Assembly: GCA_005878915.1 (NCBI GenBank)
Contig: VBML01000056.1
Span: forward strand, 1 to 39,241
Reading direction: 5' to 3'
DNA: 39,241 nucleotides
From: Methanobacteriota archaeon
GTDB taxonomy: Archaea > Thermoplasmatota > Thermoplasmata > RBG-16-68-12
Position 1 is the first letter of the stretch. The number at the start of each line of letters is the position of its first letter. A program made the translations under genes and the position numbers. This document shows, one piece after another, positions 1 to 7,176 of this stretch. Below the pieces are notes generated by a model, which worked only from the letters and a program-made list of their open reading frames with translations, was not told the DNA's origin and made no database searches.

Positions 1-893
1 ACGAACGAGAACACGTATGCAACGGCGACGGGGACGATGAACGGGAGTTGCGGGGTGACCCAGGCCTCCCGGAAGCCCGCGCCCCGGAGGTCCCGCGTGA
101 TCGCCGCGCGGTCCTGCCGTTTCGCGGGGAAGTACACCCGAACGTGTTCACCGTCGATAATCTGGTCGATGAACCAGGCGTACGAGGGCACGCGGTCGAG
201 CTGAGCTTTGTAGCCGACGAGCGCCATCGGGAGCTGCGCGTGGCCACGGGTTGCGTTGTACACGAGAAGGACGACGGGCCCGAGGGCGAGCAGGAGGGCG
301 GCATTCAGGAGGATCAGGAGGGAAAAGGGGAACGCGATTCGCATGGCATCCTGGAGGTTGGCTCCGAGGGCAAACAGCGGGAACGGCGGGAGGGCAGGGT
401 ATTGCGGGACGAACGCCGCAAGGACGATCATCCCCTTCGCGTCCGCGCCCCCCTTCAGCAGGTGGACCTCGTACATCCCGCGGAACACGAGCATCATGAT
501 CGGGACCGTCAGATACTGCAAGAGGACGTTCGTCGCGTCGCGGTCCCCGTTCACGTCCCACACTGCGAATGCGGTCGAGCCGAGGGCGATGGCAAACGCC
601 CCGATCGACCCGAGCGGGAACTTCCATCCGTCGTCCGTCCGGAACTCCGAGCCGATCAGGGGATCGTACATCAGGACCGCCGCGGGCACGAGGACAAGGC
701 CGATGACGGGGTCAATCCCCGCGACAGGGTCAACGCTCTGGAGATACAGATCGACGCCGAACAGGACGAGACCGACAGTCCCCATCGCGATCCAGAGACG
801 ATCCTTGACCGTCCGCGTGCGAAAGTCCGAGACCGCCGCGACCCCGAGGAACGCGGCTCCCAGGACGAGCCTGGAGAGGTCTAGGTACGACAC
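1..893 (-). CDS. Archaeal prepilin/preflagellin peptidase (A24 family), 3' end outside window
   Basis: Membrane aspartyl protease that would cleave class III signal peptides of archaellins and type IV pilins at the inner face of the membrane. Read on the minus strand from a GTG at 893, the frame stays open for 297 codons to the window edge. The two catalytic aspartates expected of the family are visible: Asp23 in SDFRTRTVKD and Asp151 in GGADAKG, each beside hydrophobic segments. Further hydrophobic stretches near residues 95-110, 122-137 and 185-207 fit a polytopic protein, and a soluble segment (about 225-285) precedes another hydrophobic stretch. The C-terminus is missing. No pilin gene is in the window, so the substrate is unknown. 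The motif pair is clear; archaellin versus pilin specificity cannot be told. Confidence 0.82.
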   Translation of the reverse strand, partial: MSYLDLSRLVLGAAFLGVAAVSDFRTRTVKDRLWIAMGTVGLVLFGVDLYLQSVDPVAGIDPVIGLVLVPAAVLMYDPLIGSEFRTDDGWKFPLGSIGAFAIALGSTAFAVWDVNGDRDATNVLLQYLTVPIMMLVFRGMYEVHLLKGGADAKGMIVLAAFVPQYPALPPFPLFALGANLQDAMRIAFPFSLLILLNAALLLALGPVVLLVYNATRGHAQLPMALVGYKAQLDRVPSYAWFIDQIIDGEHVRVYFPAKRQDRAAITRDLRGAGFREAWVTPQLPFIVPVAVAYVFSF

Positions 894-919
894 GGCGGAT
901 AATAATATTCAGGCTTAAA

Positions 920-931
920 GGATATTTATCC
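920..931 (-). promoter_or_regulatory. TATA-like box for the prepilin peptidase
   Basis: On the minus strand an A/T-rich, nearly palindromic GGATAAATATCC lies with its centre about 32 bp before the GTG start. A second A/T-rich element, CTTTAAGCC, is about 10 bp closer. Either would give a very short or absent 5' leader. The stretch 894-1091 between the divergent genes holds only these elements and the plus-strand TATA box. Confidence 0.45.
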
Positions 932-972
932 GCGCCCGACGTGCGATGTCGTCAGGGAAAGCGGGTGAAAAG

Positions 973-981
973 GGCTTTATA
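973..981 (+). promoter_or_regulatory. TATA-like box for the GTPase gene
   Basis: The sequence GGCTTTATA is the only A/T-rich element upstream of the plus-strand GTPase. Archaeal spacing predicts a transcription start near 1003-1006, which coincides with an ATG at 1006 opening a 22-codon reading frame (see findings). Confidence 0.4.
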
Positions 982-1091
982 GCTCGTGACGGAATCGGTG
1001 CCCGAATGGAATCCCCTCGGGGAGGGCCCGCCCGCGCTCTCCCTCGCGCCTGGGTCCGGGGGCCGAGGCCGTGATCGTCGAGCCCCGCCGG

Positions 1092-1619
1092 ATGAAATCG
1101 AAAATCTGCCTCGTGGGCGAGCACGCCGTCGGCAAGACCTCCCTGATCCGCCGCTTCGTGCTCGATGAGTTCGACGATCGATACATCGTGACGCTGGGCG
1201 CGAAGGTCTCGAAGAAGGAGCTCACGTTCCCCATGAAGGACGGCACCCTCGTCCACATGGACATGACGATCTGGGATATCATGGGGTCGAAGGGGTTCCG
1301 GGAGCTCCTGCGGGAGGCGTACTTCCACGGGGCCCAGGGCATCCTCGCGACGTGCGACACGACGCGATACGAGACCCTCGAGGACCTCGACTCCTGGGTC
1401 GAGTCCGTGTTCCGGACCGTCAGCGAAATCCCCGTAGTTTTCGCGATCAACAAGGCGGACCTGAAGGACCAGGCCGCGTTCGGCGAGGACCAGATCAAGC
1501 TCGCCACGGAGGGGTTCGACGCGCCGTGGTTCCACTGTTCCGCGAAGTCCGGGGAGAACGTCGAGGCGATATTCCGTTCCCTCGGGGAGACGATCGCGGG
1601 GAACACCTTCGAGAAATAG
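1092..1619 (+). CDS. Small Ras/Rab-like GTPase
   Basis: Single-domain regulatory GTPase of 175 residues, the normal size for the Ras superfamily. Visible motifs: P-loop GEHAVGKT (9-16), DIMG at 62-65 where Ras has DTAG, NKAD (120-123) for guanine specificity, and SAK (150-152). The position equivalent to the catalytic Gln of Ras (the Q of the usual AGQE) is a serine here (MGSKGF), so intrinsic hydrolysis may be slow or use another residue; that is inference from the family. I chose ATG 1092 because it sits directly before strand beta-1, as in homologues. A GTG at 1071 is an alternative and overlaps the stop of a short upstream frame. No effector or GAP gene is adjacent, so the process it controls is unknown. 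Confidence 0.85.
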   Translation: MKSKICLVGEHAVGKTSLIRRFVLDEFDDRYIVTLGAKVSKKELTFPMKDGTLVHMDMTIWDIMGSKGFRELLREAYFHGAQGILATCDTTRYETLEDLDSWVESVFRTVSEIPVVFAINKADLKDQAAFGEDQIKLATEGFDAPWFHCSAKSGENVEAIFRSLGETIAGNTFEK

Positions 1620-1628
1620 GTTCCGCGA

Positions 1629-1640
1629 AAAGGCTTTAGC
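1629..1640 (+). promoter_or_regulatory. TATA-like box for the APC-UspA permease
   Basis: AAAGGCTTTAGC is centred about 29 bp before the ATG at 1664, so transcription should start at or just before the start codon (leaderless pattern). Confidence 0.45.
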
Positions 1641-1663
1641 GGCGGTCCTATCGTGGCGCCCCG

Positions 1664-4015
1664 ATGGTCGAGGCTTCGAGGTCGGACACCGTCCGGATCA
1701 AGGTCACGCGGGACCTCGGGCTTCGCGACGTCGTCCTCGTCGGCCTCGGAGCGATGGTCGGGGCGGGAGTCTTCGTCCTCACCGGCACGGTCGCCCGCGT
1801 CGCCGGCGTCGCCGCGGTCCTCGGGATCGGGATGGCGGCGTTCGTCGTCTTTCTCAACAGCCTCGCCTACGCTGAGCTTGCGGGCGCGCGACCGGATGCC
1901 GCGGGCGGCGGCTACGGCTGGGTGCGGGAGACGCTCCCGCCGCCGAGCGGCTTCCTGAGCGGGTGGCTGTCCTGGGCCGGTCATCTCGCCGCGGCGGCCC
2001 TCTCCGCCGCGGGGATCGGCCTTCTCGCGGACTACCTGCTCGACGAGGTGTTCAACGTATCCGGAATCCCCATTGGAGTGTCCATCGGCGGCGGGACGTA
2101 CAACGTCTCCGAGAAGATCATCGCGACCGTCGTGTTCCTCGCATTCGTGGCGGCGGGGACGCGCCGGGTCGGTCCCCCCGCCCGTCGCTTCCGGTGGATC
2201 GGTATCCTGAAGATCGCTCTCGTTGCCCTCTTTGTCGGAGTCGCCGCCGTGGCGCTTCTCTGGGTGCCGAACCTGAGCCTGAAGTTCGGGTCTCCGCTGT
2301 CCCCCGCGCCGATCCCCGGCATCACCCTCGCTGCGGGAATGTTCTTCGTCGCGTTCCAAGGCTTCGAGACGATCGCCCAGTCCGCCGATCGCGCGAAATC
2401 GCCGCACCGGACGGTCCCCGCGGGGATCTTTGCAGCCCTCGGCATCTCGTTCATCCTGTACCTCGCGTTCTACCTCGTCCTCCTCGGGAATGTGACGACC
2501 AGCGGCGGGAGCTGCACGACGGCGTGGGAGTGCCTCGCGGCTGGCCCCCGGAATCTTAAGGAGCCCGAGCTCGGATCGTTGTTCGCGGCGGGCTCGATTG
2601 CAGGCCCGACGGGATGGCCCGTCGTGCTGTTCCTCGGCGCGGCCGTGATTGCGATGACGACCGCCCTCGCCTCGAACCTCGCGTCCGCGACGCGGGTGTC
2701 CTTCACGATGGCGCGCGACGACAACTTGCCTGCGGCCCTCGGCAACATGCGCGAGAAGACCCACACCCCGGTCCCCGCGCAACTCGCCGGCGGAGCGTTC
2801 GGCCTCGTCTTCCTCCTCCCCCTCTCGATCGAGGGGCTCGCCGCGGCCGCGGGAATCCTCTTCCTCCTCCTGTACGCTTTCGTGAACCTCGCGCTCATCG
2901 CGGAGCGGCGCCACGAGCGCGCTGCGGCCCGCGGGTTTCGCGTCCTCCTCGTCCCGGTCGTGCCCGCATTGACAGCGGCGGTGGACCTCGCCCTCGCAAT
3001 CGACTTGTACGCCTTCCCCCGTTTCTCCGACGAGGTCTTCTCGCCCGGGCAACTGGCCTGGTACGTAGTGAGTGTGTGGATTGCCGTTGGTCTCATCTAC
3101 CAATACTTCTCCAGCACACGAGCTCCGCGGACCCGAGTCGCGGGCAAGCCGCGCGTCGAGCTGTACGATGTCCTCTCCGCGAAAGAGGATCGATTCGATC
3201 CCGCCCGCTATCGGGTCTTCCTGCCCCTCCGGGAGTTCGACGACCCGGACCTCGTCGAGTTCGGTGCCGTGGTGGCGAAGGCGAGGGAGGGCGAGCTCAG
3301 CCTCCTGAACGTCGTCGAAGTGCCCGCGAGCCTCCCGCCAAAGGCGATCAAGTTCCGATACGTCGACGACCGGATCCATGGCCTGCAGAAGCTCGCGCGG
3401 GTCGGCGAGCGGATGGGCGTCGACACGCGCGCGGTGGTGAAGATCGGGAACCGTGTGTACGAGATCATCCTCGACACGCTCAAGGAGGAGGACGTGAACG
3501 TCCTCGTCATGGGTTGGCGGGGAGAGCGGATCGAGGGGGACCGCCGGGTCCTCGGATCGAACATCGACTACCTGATCGAGAACGCCCCCTGCGACGTCGT
3601 CGTGTTCAAGACGAAGGGGCTGCGCCACCCGATTCGACGGATCGTCGTGCTCAGCTCCCCTCTGTGGAGCGTCCAGGGGGTCGACGAGATCGCGACGATT
3701 CTCGCGAAGCGCTACGGGGCGGCGGTCACGGTCTTGAGCATCGTGGACGACCCGACGAAGGCGGACGCGATCAAGGCGGACGCCCGCGCGTTCCTCGACA
3801 AGGCGCTCGCCTCCGGCATCCACGTCGAACAGAGGGTCGTGTACTCAAGCGCGTACGAGTCCTCTGCATTGCGGGAAAGCGGGGACGCCGACCTTCTCCT
3901 CGTCCGCACGAGCCCTGCCGGGCCCCTGCGGCGGTATTCTCTCGGACCCGTCGAGGACCGGATTGCGAAGCTCGCGAAGGTGCCCGTCCTCATCTTCCGG
4001 AAAGGCGCCCGCTAG
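1664..4015 (+). CDS. APC-family amino acid permease fused to two UspA domains
   Basis: A 783-residue integral membrane transporter with a cytosolic regulatory tail. Residues about 20-490 are a hydrophobic APC superfamily permease; the first helix carries the glycine-rich VGLGAMVGAGVFVLTG motif typical of cationic amino acid/polyamine carriers. Two universal-stress-protein domains follow, about 515-650 and 657-783. The first keeps a nucleotide-binding-like GWRG...LGSN signature near residue 625-635. The second has a degenerate version, so only the first is likely to bind ATP or AMP. UspA tails on permeases are known in archaea and are thought to tie uptake to energy or stress state; the substrate cannot be read from sequence. 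It has its own promoter, and the next operon begins 57 bp downstream. Confidence 0.85.
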   Translation: MVEASRSDTVRIKVTRDLGLRDVVLVGLGAMVGAGVFVLTGTVARVAGVAAVLGIGMAAFVVFLNSLAYAELAGARPDAAGGGYGWVRETLPPPSGFLSGWLSWAGHLAAAALSAAGIGLLADYLLDEVFNVSGIPIGVSIGGGTYNVSEKIIATVVFLAFVAAGTRRVGPPARRFRWIGILKIALVALFVGVAAVALLWVPNLSLKFGSPLSPAPIPGITLAAGMFFVAFQGFETIAQSADRAKSPHRTVPAGIFAALGISFILYLAFYLVLLGNVTTSGGSCTTAWECLAAGPRNLKEPELGSLFAAGSIAGPTGWPVVLFLGAAVIAMTTALASNLASATRVSFTMARDDNLPAALGNMREKTHTPVPAQLAGGAFGLVFLLPLSIEGLAAAAGILFLLLYAFVNLALIAERRHERAAARGFRVLLVPVVPALTAAVDLALAIDLYAFPRFSDEVFSPGQLAWYVVSVWIAVGLIYQYFSSTRAPRTRVAGKPRVELYDVLSAKEDRFDPARYRVFLPLREFDDPDLVEFGAVVAKAREGELSLLNVVEVPASLPPKAIKFRYVDDRIHGLQKLARVGERMGVDTRAVVKIGNRVYEIILDTLKEEDVNVLVMGWRGERIEGDRRVLGSNIDYLIENAPCDVVVFKTKGLRHPIRRIVVLSSPLWSVQGVDEIATILAKRYGAAVTVLSIVDDPTKADAIKADARAFLDKALASGIHVEQRVVYSSAYESSALRESGDADLLLVRTSPAGPLRRYSLGPVEDRIAKLAKVPVLIFRKGAR

Positions 4016-4040
4016 GGTGCTGCAGCGATCGCCCGCCAAA

Positions 4041-4051
4041 CTTCATCTATC
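4041..4051 (+). promoter_or_regulatory. Possible TATA box for the tup operon
   Basis: CTTCATCTATC is centred about 27 bp before the ATG at 4073. It is a weak match, but it is the only A/T-rich element between the permease stop and the operon. Confidence 0.3.
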
Positions 4052-4072
4052 GTGCCCGGGTTCCGCGCGTGC

Positions 4073-4921
4073 ATGCACTTTGCCTCCATGCGGCAGTACA
4101 TCGTCGTCCTCATCATTGCCGCGGTCGTGGCCCTCGCGGTCACGGCCTATCTCTCCCTCCCTCGCGCGTATCTTCTCATGGCCACGACGACGAGCACTCG
4201 GGACACCGGACTCCTCCCGCCCATGCTCCGAAACTTCACGCTCGACACCGGCATCGAGGTCCGCTACATCGCGGTCGGGACGGGTCAGGCGCTCGATGCG
4301 GGCCGGCGGGGGGATGTGGATGTCGTGATGGTCCACGCCCCCGCTCTGGAGGCGGAGTTCATCGCGTCCAAGGATGGTCTTTGTCGAAACCAGATCATGT
4401 ACAACACCTTCGTGATCGTCGGCCCGGCGGGCGACTCCGCGGGCGTGCGAAACGCGACCTCTGCCCCGGACGCGCTCGCGCGCATCTACGACAACCGCTC
4501 GCGCTTTGAGTCCCGCGCGGACAACTCCGGGACGAACATCAAGGAACTCGCCCTGTGGTCGGCGGCGGGCCTCAACGCCTCCTCGTTCGGAACGTGGTAC
4601 GAGAAGACGAACCAAGGGATGGGCGCGACCCTCACGATCGCCAACGAACGGGCGGCATACACCCTCTCGGACGATGGCACCTGGTTCGCTCGCGAGCCGA
4701 CCCTCCCGTACCTCGGGCTCCTGTACAACCGGACCGACTCCGTTCTCCGGAATCAGTACTCCGTCATCCCTGTGAATCCGGCCACCCACCCGGGGGTCTT
4801 CTCGGAGCGGGCGCTCGCGTTCGCCCAGTGGCTCGTGGGCCCGAGAGGCCAGTCCTTCATCGGAGCGTTCAAGGTGCACGGGCACACCATCTTCACTCCG
4901 GATGGTACGGGGGATTGTTGA
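4073..4921 (+). CDS. tupA: Tungstate/molybdate ABC transporter substrate-binding protein
   Basis: Extracytoplasmic oxyanion-binding component of a high-affinity tungstate (possibly molybdate) importer. An N-terminal hydrophobic anchor (about residues 8-28) precedes the family hallmark TTTSTRDTGLL, and GRRGDVDVVMVHAP follows about 60 residues later; both match the TupA group rather than ModA or WtpA. The first gene of a three-gene operon, its TGA (4919-4921) overlaps the TTG start of the permease. Start choice is open: ATG 4073 fits a leaderless transcript from the element at 4041-4051, ATG 4088 gives a tidier signal anchor, and GTG 4052 is also in frame. Tungsten is used by archaeal aldehyde:ferredoxin oxidoreductases, though none is encoded here. 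Confidence 0.85.
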   Translation: MHFASMRQYIVVLIIAAVVALAVTAYLSLPRAYLLMATTTSTRDTGLLPPMLRNFTLDTGIEVRYIAVGTGQALDAGRRGDVDVVMVHAPALEAEFIASKDGLCRNQIMYNTFVIVGPAGDSAGVRNATSAPDALARIYDNRSRFESRADNSGTNIKELALWSAAGLNASSFGTWYEKTNQGMGATLTIANERAAYTLSDDGTWFAREPTLPYLGLLYNRTDSVLRNQYSVIPVNPATHPGVFSERALAFAQWLVGPRGQSFIGAFKVHGHTIFTPDGTGDC

Positions 4922-5568
4922 CCCTGGCGGGCGACATCCTCCAGATCACCGCGCTCTCCCTGCTCGTCGCGGGCACGTCGACCCTCGTCGCCACCCTCAT
5001 CGCGGTGCCGATCGGGACCGTCCTCGGCCTCCGCGAGGTCGGCAGCGCGCGGCTCCTCCGGAACATCCTCTTCACGCTCTATGGATTACCGCCGGTCCTC
5101 GCGGGCCTCCTTGTGTTCCTTCTCCTCTCCCGCGCGGGGCCTCTGGGCCCGCTGCGGCTGCTGTACACTCCCCTCGGGATGGTCATCGCCCAGGTCGTCA
5201 TCGTCACCCCGATCATCCTTGGGATCACGATGTCCGTCGTGTCGACCGTGGAGCGCCGCGTGAAGGACACGGCGTTCGTCCTGGGGGCGGACCGATATCA
5301 GCTCTCAATCACGGTCCTCCGGGAGGCCGCTGCGGGCGTCCTCACCGCGATCATGGTCGGCTTCGGTCGCGCGATCTCTGAGGTCGGGGCCGTCTTCATC
5401 GTCGGGGGGCATATCGAGGGGCAGACGCAGGTCCTCACGACGACGATCATCACGGACGTCGCCCAGGCAGAGTACGGGCACGCCGTCGCCCTGGGCGTCA
5501 TCCTCCTACTCCTGGCCGCGGTCATCTATTCGCTATTGTATCGAATCCAGGAGCGCACGCTTCCGTGA
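4918..5568 (+). CDS. tupB: Tungstate ABC transporter permease
   Basis: Membrane channel subunit of the tungstate importer, 216 residues if started at TTG 4918, which overlaps the tupA stop as TTGA. TTG 4915 is also possible; no ATG or GTG precedes the conserved sequence. About five hydrophobic segments are visible, beginning with ITALSLLVAGTSTLVATLIA. The cytoplasmic loop carries the EAA-type coupling motif (REAAAGVLTAIMVGFGRAISE, about 139-159) that docks on the ATPase. The length agrees with TupB proteins (about 220-230 residues). The reading frame stays open far upstream into tupA, but that part is antiparallel-like noise in arginine/proline-rich composition and is not coding. Confidence 0.82.
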   Translation: MTLAGDILQITALSLLVAGTSTLVATLIAVPIGTVLGLREVGSARLLRNILFTLYGLPPVLAGLLVFLLLSRAGPLGPLRLLYTPLGMVIAQVVIVTPIILGITMSVVSTVERRVKDTAFVLGADRYQLSITVLREAAAGVLTAIMVGFGRAISEVGAVFIVGGHIEGQTQVLTTTIITDVAQAEYGHAVALGVILLLLAAVIYSLLYRIQERTLP

Positions 5569-6299
5569 CGATGTCCCTCGAGGTCTCCGGCCTCGTGAAG
5601 TCGTTCGGCGCGCGGGAGGTCCTGCGCGGAATCGACCTTCGAATCGAGCCCGGGGAAATCTTCGCCATCGCAGGCCCGAGCGGTGCGGGTAAGACGACCC
5701 TCCTCCGCTGCGTGGACTTCCTGCTCCGTCCGGAGACGGGGTCGATTCGCTATGACGGGGCGACGACTCCTGCGGAACCCGCCCCCGCGATCGCGCTTCG
5801 GCGGCGGATCGGGATGGTGGCTCAGAACCCGCTGCTTTTCCGGGGGAACGCGGCGTACAACGTCTCCTTCGGCCTCTGCATCCGAGACGTCGACGAGCCC
5901 GAACTGTCGCGCCGCACCGCGGACGCCTTGAAGGCCCTCGGGATGTCAGACCTCGCGGCGACAAGGGCCTCGGTCCTCTCCGCGGGGGAGGCCCAGCGCG
6001 TTGCGTTCGCGCGGGCCGTCGTCGTCCGGCCGGACTTGCTCTTGCTTGACGAGTTCACGGCGAACCTCGATCCGACGAACGTGAACATCCTGGAGGGCGC
6101 CGTCCGGGAGTACAACCGCTCGACGGGGGCAACGGTCATCCTCGTGACCCACAACATGTTTCAGGCGAAGCGGCTCGCGAATCGCGTCGCTCTTCTCTTA
6201 GAGGGCCGAATCGTCGAGGTTGGAGCGGTTCCGGAGTTCTTCGAGAACCCCAAGGATCCTCGGACGCGGGCGTTCGTGACCGGCGAATACGCGTACTAG
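5565..6299 (+). CDS. tupC: Tungstate ABC transporter ATP-binding protein
   Basis: Cytosolic ATPase of the importer, 244 residues. All ABC motifs are intact: Walker A GPSGAGKTT (37-45), Q-loop Gln87, signature LSAGEAQ (138-144), Walker B LLLLDEF (158-164) and switch His196. The signature has A in place of the common second G, seen in some TupC/WtpC-like proteins. GTG 5565 overlaps the tupB stop as GTGA; ATG 5571 is an alternative start. No C-terminal regulatory TOBE domain is present, unlike ModC. Its last four bases overlap the end of the convergent EF-1 beta gene. Confidence 0.88.
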   Translation: MTMSLEVSGLVKSFGAREVLRGIDLRIEPGEIFAIAGPSGAGKTTLLRCVDFLLRPETGSIRYDGATTPAEPAPAIALRRRIGMVAQNPLLFRGNAAYNVSFGLCIRDVDEPELSRRTADALKALGMSDLAATRASVLSAGEAQRVAFARAVVVRPDLLLLDEFTANLDPTNVNILEGAVREYNRSTGATVILVTHNMFQAKRLANRVALLLEGRIVEVGAVPEFFENPKDPRTRAFVTGEYAY

Positions 6300-6556
6300 A
6301 GGAGAGAGATCTCCGTCGTCTCGACGCCGCCGACCCCGGGAATCCCGCCAAGGGCGGTCTCGATCCCTTCCATCTCGCCGCTCGCGTCGTCCACTACGAC
6401 AAGCACGTCGACGGCCTTGAGGCCGAACGCGACTGGGTTCACCGTCAGCTTCTTGAGCTTCCCGCCGAGGGCCTCGCGCACCCTGGCTTGAACGGCAGCA
6501 AGGTCGACCTCAAGTCCCTCGGGCATGATCCGGAACGAGACGGCGACCTTCCCCAT
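6296..6556 (-). CDS. ef1b: Translation elongation factor EF-1 beta (archaeal)
   Basis: Guanine-nucleotide exchange factor for EF-1 alpha. The 86-residue protein has the archaeal aEF1B length and layout: MGKVAVSFRIMPEG at the N-terminus, then an amphipathic helix, the conserved NPVAFGLKAV region and a final VVDD...ETALGGIPGV segment. I start at ATG 6556, 10 nt after the zinc-ribbon stop; the longer reading frame upstream is out of frame with that gene and is not real. The pair forms a minus-strand operon, an arrangement that recurs in archaea. It converges on tupC with a 4-nt overlap. Confidence 0.9.
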   Translation of the reverse strand: MGKVAVSFRIMPEGLEVDLAAVQARVREALGGKLKKLTVNPVAFGLKAVDVLVVVDDASGEMEGIETALGGIPGVGGVETTEISLL

Positions 6557-6566
6557 CGACAGACCC

Positions 6567-6737
6567 CTAGGGACCCTGAAACCCGCATTCCGGGCATCGG
6601 TACGCAACGGACTGGTCCCGGCATTGCGCACAGCGTCCGATCGTCGACTTCCCGCAGCTCGGGCACAGAAACGCCGTCGTGCCCGGTCCTTGCAGCACAA
6701 CCCCGCAGGAAGTGCATCGGCGCTCGACGCGCAGCAT
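6567..6737 (-). CDS. Small zinc-ribbon protein upstream of EF-1 beta
   Basis: A 56-residue protein too short for ordinary gene finders, read from ATG 6737 to TAG 6567. It has four CxxC-type knuckles: CTSC (8-11), CPSC (25-28), CAQC (36-39) and CPEC (48-51), enough for two zinc sites, and ends in GFQGP. Small multi-CxxC proteins directly upstream of aEF1B are common in archaea and are annotated as zinc finger or HVO_2753-like proteins; the exact role, probably in translation, is unproven. Upstream on the minus strand, GAAATAG about 28 bp before the ATG may be its TATA box. Confidence 0.85.
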   Translation of the reverse strand: MLRVERRCTSCGVVLQGPGTTAFLCPSCGKSTIGRCAQCRDQSVAYRCPECGFQGP

Positions 6738-6871
6738 GAGGTCGCCTCACAACTCCGGTTTCTATTTCAATCTATGGCGTGGCGGCTCACCCCATCGAGC
6801 GCGGGACGCAGGCGCGATTGTCTCGCACGCGTGCAGGCCTCCCGGGGACGCACGTCCCTCCCATACGACAA

Positions 6872-6879
6872 AGTTTAAC
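6872..6879 (+). promoter_or_regulatory. TATA-like box for the tRNA-Lys gene
   Basis: AGTTTAAC lies about 53 bp before the first tRNA base, giving a predicted transcript start near 6900 and a leader of about 29 nt. The stretch 6738-6928 holds nothing else that I can recognise. Confidence 0.45.
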
Positions 6880-6949
6880 TAGAACGTCGCAATAGAAGCG
6901 GGGTCGCATGGACCGCCGCACCCCCCGCGGGCCCGTAGCTCAGCTAGGT

Positions 6950-6984
6950 TGGACGGCGGCGGAACAACGCCATCGTCCCTAGAA
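6950..6984 (+). other. tRNA intron 1, D-loop (about position 20/21), 35 nt
   Basis: Bulge-helix-bulge: central helix CTAG (6944-6947) with CTAG (6979-6982), 5' bulge GTT (6948-6950), 3' bulge AAA (6983-6985), inner helix GGACG with CGTCC, and outer helix the D-stem. Cutting after the second base of each bulge restores the D-loop AGCTAGGTA. Confidence 0.88.
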
Positions 6985-7001
6985 AGAGCATCCGGCTTTT
7001 A

Positions 7002-7045
7002 ACCCACAGGCTCTCGGGTTCGCCCAAGAACCAGCGGGTGAAGAA
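7002..7045 (+). other. tRNA intron 2, anticodon loop (position 37/38), 44 nt
   Basis: Central helix CTTT (6996-6999) with GAAG (7040-7043, one G-U pair), 5' bulge TAA (7000-7002), 3' bulge AAA (7044-7046), inner helix CCC with GGG, outer helix the anticodon stem. This is the canonical archaeal intron position; excision restores CTTTTAA. Confidence 0.9.
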
Positions 7046-7067
7046 ACCGGATGGTCCGGGGTTCGAA

Positions 7068-7100
7068 AGCGCCTTGTTGCTCCGCGACAGGGCCCGAAAA
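7068..7100 (+). other. tRNA intron 3, T-loop (position 59/60), 33 nt
   Basis: Central helix TTCG (7062-7065) with CGAA (7095-7098), 5' bulge AAA (7066-7068), 3' bulge AAT (7099-7101). The inner helix is G7069-C7094, then a bulged C and GCCTTG with CAGGGC. The outer helix is the T-stem. Excision restores the universal TTCGAAT loop. Confidence 0.88.
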
Positions 7101-7176
7101 TCCCCGCGGGCCCGTCCGGGGGAACCATGCACAACCAAGGGAGAACGCAGACGCTGGTCAGGGAGGCGACCGCAGG

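Larger units (their letters stand above)
6929..7114 (+). tRNA. tRNA-Lys (anticodon UUU) with three introns
   Basis: Four exons (6929-6949, 6985-7001, 7046-7067, 7101-7114) join into a regular 74-nt tRNA. Acceptor GGGCCCG pairs with CGGGCCC, D-stem GCTC with GAGC, anticodon stem TCCGG with CCGGA and T-stem CGGGG with CCCCG. The anticodon loop is CTTTTAA and the T-loop TTCGAAT; the discriminator is G and CCA is not encoded. Unspliced, the D, anticodon and T loops are all interrupted, so no normal cloverleaf forms. Each interruption shows a bulge-helix-bulge with the exact cut that restores the canonical loop. It stands directly upstream of the RNA polymerase operon, and no clear promoter separates them. 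Confidence 0.93.

Noticed and set aside
48-918. Plus-strand frames at the window start
   Set aside because: Low-complexity Arg-rich translations; the minus strand encodes a prepilin peptidase with both catalytic aspartates.
977-3823. 948-codon minus-strand frame opposite the permease
   Set aside because: Arg/Asp/His/Glu-rich composition with no recognisable motif; it mirrors the GC-biased codon use of the clear plus-strand GTPase and APC-UspA genes.
6950-7100. Split or permuted tRNA rather than introns
   Set aside because: All four exons are in normal order on one strand and each junction has its own bulge-helix-bulge, so ordinary introns suffice.
7051-7176. N-terminal extension of RpoH through the tRNA
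   Set aside because: RpoH homology begins at ATG 7177 after a Shine-Dalgarno sequence; the upstream frame is tRNA exon and intron.
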